Assembly: GCF_028609885.1 (NCBI RefSeq)
Contig: NZ_CP063195.1
Span: 1,116,001-1,180,000, forward strand
DNA length: 64,000 bases
DNA from: Corynebacterium jeikeium
GTDB lineage: Bacteria > Actinomycetota > Actinomycetes > Mycobacteriales > Mycobacteriaceae
Direction: 5' to 3'
Part shown: positions 57,703 through 64,000 of the stretch, piece after piece
How positions within the stretch are numbered: the stretch's first letter is position 1
Layout: each line of letters opens with the position of its first letter
Program-made: the position numbers and the translations under genes
Notes under the pieces: generated by a model
What the model was told of the DNA's origin: nothing
What the model saw: only the letters and a program-made list of their open reading frames with translations
The model's database searches: none

Positions 57703-57727
57703 CCCGCGTGACAACCTGCCACGCGGG
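57703..57727. repeat. hairpin between ppc and secG
   Basis: CCCGCGTG-N9-CACGCGGG, a perfect 8-base-pair stem in the 139-base spacer. No T run on the minus strand, so it may be a processing or stability element within the gap-pgk-tpi-ppc-secG message. Confidence 0.5.
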
Positions 57728-57763
57728 ATGCGGCGTTCTAGTCCCCTTGCCAGCTCGAGTTAT

Positions 57764-60610
57764 CTAACCCGAGTTGCGCAGCGCGGTGGCCAAACCGTTC
57801 ATCGTCAGCTGGATGCCCGAACGCACGCTATCGGAATCGTCGCCGGCGCGGAAGCGGCGCAGCAGCTCCACCTGCAGCAGGTTCAGCGGCACCAGGTACG
57901 GGAAGCGGTTACGCACGGAGCTGACCAGCTCCGGGTTGTCCGCCAGCAGGGTTTCCCGCTCGGTGATCTGCAGGAACATCTCCACGGTCAGCTTGTATTC
58001 CTCGACGATCACGTCGAAGATGCGCTCCGCCGCCTCCCTATCGCCCACCAGCTCGGAGTACAGCTGCGCGATGGAAAGGTCCGCCTTAGACATCACCTGG
58101 GCCATATTAGAAAGCACCGAGTCGAAGAAAGGCCAGCGCCTGTGGAGCTCCCGCAGGTAGTTGAGGCGCGAGGTGGCGTCACCAGATACAGAAGAACCAT
58201 CTTCGATCCACCGCTTCAGGGCGCTGCCCACTCCGAACCAACCGGGCAGCATCACGCGCGACTGCGACCAGCTGAGCACCCACGGGATGGCGCGCAGATC
58301 CGAGACCGCGGTGGTTTGCTTGCGCGAGGAGGGGCGGGAGCCGATGTTCAGGCTGCCGATCTCCGCCAGCGGCGTGGAGGTGGTGAAGTACTCGATGAAG
58401 CCCGGGTCCTCGTGCATCAGCGCAGAGTAAGCCTTCCTAGACTCCTCCGCGATCTGCCGCATGGTCTCGAAGGCCACGTCGGGGTCGTCGAGGTCGTCGA
58501 CGGGCAGCAGGCTGGCCTCCAAGGTCGCGGCAACGAGAGCCTCCAGGTTGCGGGAGGCGTTGGCGGGGTCGCCGTACTTGGCGGAGATGATCTCGCCCTG
58601 CTCGGTGATGCGCACCGCACCCTGCACCGCGCCCTTCGGCTGCGCCAGGATTGCATCGTAGGATGGACCGCCGCCGCGGCCGACGGTGCCGCCACGCCCG
58701 TGGAACAGGCGCAGGAACAGCCCGGCCTCGCGGGAGGCTTCGACCAGCGCCAACTCCGCGTCGTAGAGCGCCCAGTTGGCGGCGAAGTAGCCCCCGTCCT
58801 TGTTGGAATCGGAGTAGCCCAGCATGATCTCCTGGATATCTCCGCGCCCGGCTACGTAGTTGCGGTACAGCGGCAACTGCCAGAGCTGGCGCATGATGTC
58901 CGCACCACCGGCAAGGTCGTCGATGGTCTCGAACAGCGGAATGATGTCCACGGATCCCTGCGGGTGCTCGCCGTTCGCCTGGATAAGCCCGACTTCCTTG
59001 AGCAGGATCATCGGCTCGATCACGTCGGAGACGGACGAGGCCATAGAGATGATGCAGTGCGGCACCACCTCCGCGCCGAACTTCTTGGCAGCCTTCGCGG
59101 CGGCGCGGAAGATGCCGAGCTCGCGGGCGGTCTCCTCCGACCATTCGGCCTCCGGGTCGGCAAGGGGGCGCGGGCTGGCCAGCTCTGTCAGCAGCAGCTC
59201 CACCTTCGCGTCCTCGTCCAACTCGGCATAGTTCTCCGCCACTCCCGCGCGGGCGAAGACTTCCGTCAGCACGTTCTCGAAGCTCTCGGAGTTCTGGCGC
59301 AGATCCAGCGAGTACAGGTTGAAGCCGAAGGTCTCTACGGCCTCCCGCAGGTCCGCCAGGGTGTGGTCGGCCAGCAGGTCGTCCATGGAGTGACGCAGAG
59401 CCTCGTCGACCGTGTCGATGTCCGCCAACAACTCCGCCGGATTGGCATAGGGCTCGTGGCCCTTGTGGATGCCTCCGGAGACCACCGGCTCTCCCAGGGT
59501 GTGCTTGGCCGTGGCAGCCACGCGCCCACGCATACCGTGGAGGGCGCGGCGGAAGGGCTCGTCTACGCGGGAAGGCACGTCGTTGCGCCCACGGTCGGCC
59601 AGTTGCTCCAGCGCTTCGGTCGTGTCGATGAACTTGGAGGACAAGCTGAGCTCGTGCTCCAGCGCGTAGATAGTCTTCTGGTAGTGGTCGAAGATAGTGC
59701 GCGCGGCGAAGGTCGTGGCTATGCCCACCGTTTCCGCCGTCACGTACGGGTTGCCGTCGTGGTCACCGCCGATCCACGAGCCGGGGCGCACTACCGCGGT
59801 GCGGGGCACCACGTCTCCGTACTGCTCCTTCATGTGCTCGTTCACGCGGCGGTTGATGGCCGGAATCTCGCTGAGCAGGCTGATGCCGTAGTAGCGCAGC
59901 CCCACCTTGATCTCGTCCTCGATGCGCGGACGCACGCTGCGGATCAGGGACGTCTGCCACAGCAGCGTCATCCGGCGGCGGATCACCAACTCGATCTCGG
60001 CCAGCTGACGGGCCGAACGCACCGAATCGGGGTTAAGCTTCAGCTCCTTGAGCACACGTGCGCGGCGGCGCATCATCTTCATGATGTCGGTCTGCACGTC
60101 GAACACGGTCCGCCGGCGAGTTTCCGTCGGGTGCGCCGTCAAAACGGGTGCTACCAGAGCGTTCGCCATGGTCTCGGCGACCTTCTCCCCCGGCACCTCA
60201 CGGTTGTGCAGCTCCTGCCAGGTGTAGGCCAGTGTGGAGCGAGGCGCGGTGTTGCCGCGATCCTCCTCGAGGTCACGCACCCGCTCGACGTACAGGTCTT
60301 CCGCCAGGTTCGCCATCAACGCGAAGTGGGAGAACGCGCGGATGACCGGCAGTGCCTTTTCAGTCGGCAGCTTGTTGAACTGCTCGGCGAGCTCCTCGAT
60401 AGGCATTTCGCCGTAACGCAGGTCGAAAGCCGCGCTGCGGGTGTTTTCGATCAGGTTGAAGGTGTAGTCACCCTCCTGCTCGCGGATCACCTCGCCCAAG
60501 ATGCGCCCCAGGTAGCGGGTATCGTCCCGCACCGTCGGGCTGATCTCAGGGTGGGCGATCTCTTCGGGAGCGACGGGAATTGCGGTGCCGCGGATCGTGT
60601 CTTTGCTCAT
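57764..60610 (-). CDS. ppc: phosphoenolpyruvate carboxylase
   Basis: A 948-residue anaplerotic enzyme forming oxaloacetate from PEP and bicarbonate. Catalytic motifs TAHPTETRRRTVFD (near residue 160), MLGYSDSNKDGGYFAANW (near 592) and LFHGRGGTVGRGGGPSYD (near 637) are all present, and the C terminus ends in NSG, close to the usual QNTG-type end. Starts 12 bases after tpiA. Confidence 0.97.
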   Translation of the reverse strand: MSKDTIRGTAIPVAPEEIAHPEISPTVRDDTRYLGRILGEVIREQEGDYTFNLIENTRSAAFDLRYGEMPIEELAEQFNKLPTEKALPVIRAFSHFALMANLAEDLYVERVRDLEEDRGNTAPRSTLAYTWQELHNREVPGEKVAETMANALVAPVLTAHPTETRRRTVFDVQTDIMKMMRRRARVLKELKLNPDSVRSARQLAEIELVIRRRMTLLWQTSLIRSVRPRIEDEIKVGLRYYGISLLSEIPAINRRVNEHMKEQYGDVVPRTAVVRPGSWIGGDHDGNPYVTAETVGIATTFAARTIFDHYQKTIYALEHELSLSSKFIDTTEALEQLADRGRNDVPSRVDEPFRRALHGMRGRVAATAKHTLGEPVVSGGIHKGHEPYANPAELLADIDTVDEALRHSMDDLLADHTLADLREAVETFGFNLYSLDLRQNSESFENVLTEVFARAGVAENYAELDEDAKVELLLTELASPRPLADPEAEWSEETARELGIFRAAAKAAKKFGAEVVPHCIISMASSVSDVIEPMILLKEVGLIQANGEHPQGSVDIIPLFETIDDLAGGADIMRQLWQLPLYRNYVAGRGDIQEIMLGYSDSNKDGGYFAANWALYDAELALVEASREAGLFLRLFHGRGGTVGRGGGPSYDAILAQPKGAVQGAVRITEQGEIISAKYGDPANASRNLEALVAATLEASLLPVDDLDDPDVAFETMRQIAEESRKAYSALMHEDPGFIEYFTTSTPLAEIGSLNIGSRPSSRKQTTAVSDLRAIPWVLSWSQSRVMLPGWFGVGSALKRWIEDGSSVSGDATSRLNYLRELHRRWPFFDSVLSNMAQVMSKADLSIAQLYSELVGDREAAERIFDVIVEEYKLTVEMFLQITERETLLADNPELVSSVRNRFPYLVPLNLLQVELLRRFRAGDDSDSVRSGIQLTMNGLATALRNSG

Positions 60611-60622
60611 CTCTATCGCTTC

Positions 60623-61408
60623 TTAGGCGGTTGCCTTAGCTGCTGCGGCAGCCAGGCGGGCGAAGTCTTCGCCGTCTAGTGACGCCCCGCCGACCAGACC
60701 ACCGTCGACGTCCGGCTGGCTGACCAGCTCTCCGACGGAATCGGTCTTCACGGAACCGCCATAGAGGATGCGGATTCCACCTGCAACCTCCTCGCCCGCC
60801 AGCTCTGCGACGAGCTCGCGAATGGCGTGGCAGACCTCCTGCGCGTCCTCGGCGGAGGCAACCTTGCCGGTGCCGATGGCCCAGACAGGCTCGTAGGCGA
60901 TGACCGTCTTAGCCAGGTCCTCAGCGGATAGGCCGGCCAGGGAGGCCTTGGTCTGCTCCTTGACGAAATCTACGTGCTCGCCCTTTTCGCGGACGTCCAG
61001 CTGCTCGCCGACGCACACGATGGGCTGCAGCTCGTTGTCTAGCGCGGCGCGTGCCTTGGCGGCCACTACCTCGTCGGTCTCTCCGTGGTACTGGCGGCGC
61101 TCCGAGTGGCCGACGATGGCCCAGGTGCAGCCAAGCTTCTGCAGCATCGCGCCGGAGACCTCACCGGTGTAGGCGCCGGAGGCGTGCTGGGAAACATCCT
61201 GGCCGCCGTAGGTGATGGCCAGCTTGTCTCCGTCGACCAGGGTCTGCACGGAGCGGATGTCGGTAAACGGCGGGATGAAGGCCACGTCAACGGACTCGTA
61301 GTATTCCTTCGGCAGTGCGAAGACGAACTTCTGGACGACCTGCATGGCCTCCAGGTGGTTCAGGTTCATCTTCCAGTTGCCGGCGATAAGGGGCTTGCGT
61401 GCGGTCAT
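60623..61408 (-). CDS. tpiA: triosephosphate isomerase
   Basis: A 261-residue TIM barrel interconverting DHAP and GAP. N-terminal GNWKMN, catalytic His/Arg in [11 protein letters not shown], catalytic Glu in [16 protein letters not shown]. 78 bases after pgk. Confidence 0.97.
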   Translation of the reverse strand: MTARKPLIAGNWKMNLNHLEAMQVVQKFVFALPKEYYESVDVAFIPPFTDIRSVQTLVDGDKLAITYGGQDVSQHASGAYTGEVSGAMLQKLGCTWAIVGHSERRQYHGETDEVVAAKARAALDNELQPIVCVGEQLDVREKGEHVDFVKEQTKASLAGLSAEDLAKTVIAYEPVWAIGTGKVASAEDAQEVCHAIRELVAELAGEEVAGGIRILYGGSVKTDSVGELVSQPDVDGGLVGGASLDGEDFARLAAAAAKATA

Positions 61409-61486
61409 GAAAGTCTATGCCTCTCTAGTTCTTTCTAGATGGTTGCTGCGCGAGCAGCTGGTTCGTTTTGCAAACGTGGGGGGTGC

Positions 61487-62698
61487 TTAGCTCTCCAGGA
61501 CGGAAACGCCGGGCAGCTCCTTGCCCTCCAGGAACTCCAGGGAGGCGCCGCCGCCGGTGGAGATGTGGGAGAAGCCCTCTTCGTTCAGCCCCAGGGTGCG
61601 CACAGCTGCGGCCGAGTCGCCGCCGCCGACGACCGAGAATGCACCGGCAGCGGTGGCGTCAATAATTGCCTGAGCAACACCGCGCGTACCTTCAGCGAAC
61701 GCAGGGAACTCGAATACGCCCATCGGGCCGTTCCAGAAGACGGTCTTGGACTTGGAGAGAACCTCGGCGAAAGCCTTGACGGACTCCGGGCCGATGTCCA
61801 GGCCCATCCAGCCCTCGGGGATGGAGTTCAGGTCGACGGTGCGGTGGTCAGCATCCTTGTCGAAGCGTTCTGCGACCACAACGTCGGTGGGCAGCGCGAT
61901 GACGTCGCCGAAACGCTCCAGCAGGTCCTTGCAGGTATCGATCATGTCTTCCTGCAGCAGGGAGCCGCCGACCTCGTAGCCCTTGGCTGCGAGGAAAGTG
62001 AAGCACATGCCGCCGCCGATGATGAGGTTGTCCACGCGCGGAGCAAGTGCCTCGATGACGCCCAGCTTGTCGGAGACCTTGGAGCCACCCAGCACGACGG
62101 CGTAGGGCTTCTCCGGAGCTTCCGATACCTTGCGCAGCACGTTGAGCTCGGCCTCCACCAGGCCACCAGCGTAGTGCGGGAGCTTCTTGGCCACGTCGTA
62201 GACAGAAGCCTGCTTGCGGTGAACCACGCCGAAGCCGTCGGAGACAAAGGCGCCGTTGTCACCGGTCAGTGCAGCCAGCTCGGCGGCGAACTCGGTGCGC
62301 TCGGTTTCGTCTTTGGAGGTCTCGCGGGCGTCGAAGCGGACGTTTTCCAGCAGCAGAATGTCACCGTCGTCCAGGCCATTGGCGCGCTCGTGGGCATCCT
62401 CGCCCGTGACGTCGGTGGCCAGCGGTACCCACTGATCCAGGCGCTCGGCCAGAGCCTCGGCGACAGGAGCCAGGGAGAACTCCTCCTTGAACTCGCCCTT
62501 CGGGCGGCCCAGGTGTGCGGAGACGACTACGCGGGCGCCGGCTTCCAGCAAAGCCTTCAGCGTCGGGACGGAGGCATCGATGCGACCCGGGTCGGTGATG
62601 TTGCCGTCGGACAGCGGGACGTTCAGGTCAGCACGGACCAGGACGTGGCGCCCCTGTACACCCTCGTTGATCAGATCTTGAACGGTCTTGATGGCCAT
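61487..62698 (-). CDS. pgk: phosphoglycerate kinase
   Basis: A 403-residue kinase making ATP in glycolysis. [11 protein letters not shown] and HLGRPKGE near the N terminus, [11 protein letters not shown] and [13 protein letters not shown] (C-terminal ATP site). 173 bases after gap, with a terminator-like hairpin in between, so it may be partly uncoupled from gap. Confidence 0.97.
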   Translation of the reverse strand: MAIKTVQDLINEGVQGRHVLVRADLNVPLSDGNITDPGRIDASVPTLKALLEAGARVVVSAHLGRPKGEFKEEFSLAPVAEALAERLDQWVPLATDVTGEDAHERANGLDDGDILLLENVRFDARETSKDETERTEFAAELAALTGDNGAFVSDGFGVVHRKQASVYDVAKKLPHYAGGLVEAELNVLRKVSEAPEKPYAVVLGGSKVSDKLGVIEALAPRVDNLIIGGGMCFTFLAAKGYEVGGSLLQEDMIDTCKDLLERFGDVIALPTDVVVAERFDKDADHRTVDLNSIPEGWMGLDIGPESVKAFAEVLSKSKTVFWNGPMGVFEFPAFAEGTRGVAQAIIDATAAGAFSVVGGGDSAAAVRTLGLNEEGFSHISTGGGASLEFLEGKELPGVSVLES

Positions 62699-62761
62699 GG
62701 GAAGCTCCTTAAATTTTCTGCTGGGGTTAAATCTTTTGGGTTAAAGCGGGTTTGTATGAAT

Positions 62762-62826
62762 AAGAGAAAACGGGTCGACTCGATCGGCGCGACGCGCTAA
62801 CGTGCGGCGATCGGAGCCGAACCCGT
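62762..62826 (-). terminator. intrinsic terminator between gap and pgk
   Basis: On the minus strand ACGGGT-TCGGCTCCGATCG pairs with CGATCGAGTCG-ACCCGT through a bulged stem (62770-62826), followed by TTTTCTCTTA. Shape and T tract fit a rho-independent terminator that would let gap be expressed above the downstream genes. Confidence 0.75.
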
Positions 62827-62871
62827 CATTGTCCTAAATCGTCCTAAACGGACTTTCGGCCGGTAAGCGAC

Positions 62872-63927
<1,056 letters not shown>

Positions 63928-64000
63928 CAAGGCCCACGGCTCAAAACCAAGCCCTCGACCCTCACGCCGACACTTCCGAGAGTACCTGCGGCCCATCAGC

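Noticed and set aside
57703-57727. Intrinsic terminator after ppc
   Set aside because: The stem is perfect but no T run follows on the minus strand, and secG is expected in the same operon.
57728-60679. Very long open frame (983 codons) antisense to ppc
   Set aside because: It mirrors ppc, whose catalytic motifs are complete. The antisense frame is kept open by GC-rich third positions and its translation is low-complexity Arg/Gln/His/Val-rich.

Overview
The window is a GC-rich chromosomal segment from an actinobacterium, almost certainly a Corynebacterium; the species cannot be told from sequence alone. The reasons are the pupylation locus without proteasome genes, mycothiol biosynthesis (mshC), the ripA / Rv1476-like / acn / acnR block with an AcnR box that fits the C. 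glutamicum consensus, the sufR-B-D-C-S-U-T operon beside mptB and ctaA, and the C. glutamicum-like order ctaB / tkt-tal-zwf-opcA-pgl followed by gap-pgk-tpi-ppc-secG. I see no insertion sequence, prophage, integrase, CRISPR array or rRNA. One tRNA (Leu, GAG) is present. The region reads as core genome with a few accessory-looking genes.

Layout. 0-5.4 kb: pafA (cut by the window edge), pup, dop, mpa/ARC, trmI and a RecB-type Fe-S nuclease. 5.4-9 kb: aspA, hisG and a single frame that joins a HAD phosphatase to HisE. 9-15.4 kb: thioesterase, hypothetical, mshC, uppP, lipoprotein, pyrD, PEBP protein. 15.5-20.2 kb: tRNA-Leu followed 4 bases later by a TVP38-type membrane protein, an HTH protein, SPFH/NfeD pair, DUF3097 and a divergent hypothetical. 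20.2-26.7 kb: RipA-like NlpC/P60 hydrolase, Rv1476-like membrane protein, aconitase and its TetR repressor. 26.7-36 kb: ACT protein with UPF0210 partner, membrane protein, Lrp regulator, a 1132-residue indolepyruvate ferredoxin oxidoreductase-type enzyme, glutamine amidotransferase and an ABC-F ATPase. 36-37.1 kb: an isolated lycopene-cyclase-like gene. 37.1-43.6 kb: SUF iron-sulfur operon. 43.8-50.3 kb: mannosyltransferase mptB, ABC exporter pair, heme A synthase, membrane protein, heme O synthase. 50.5-57.4 kb: pentose phosphate operon. 57.4-63.9 kb: glycolytic operon gap-pgk-tpi-ppc with secG.

How the parts fit: the SUF operon supplies clusters needed by aconitase, the oxidoreductase and the RecB-type nuclease. 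CtaB and CtaA make heme A for the aa3 oxidase. Tkt/Tal/Zwf/OpcA/Pgl and Gap/Pgk/Tpi/Ppc cover NADPH production, lower glycolysis and anaplerosis.

A recurrent feature is a TAGNNT-like -10 hexamer placed 6-8 bases before an ATG or GTG, the signature of leaderless transcripts; I list fifteen. Several start codons were chosen on that basis. Convergent genes are packed so tightly that four pairs share or abut stop codons. The most unusual items are the HAD-HisE fusion, the tRNA-mRNA dicistron, the stand-alone lycopene-cyclase-like gene with a palindromic operator, and the amino-acid-themed ACT/UPF0210/Lrp/oxidoreductase block.
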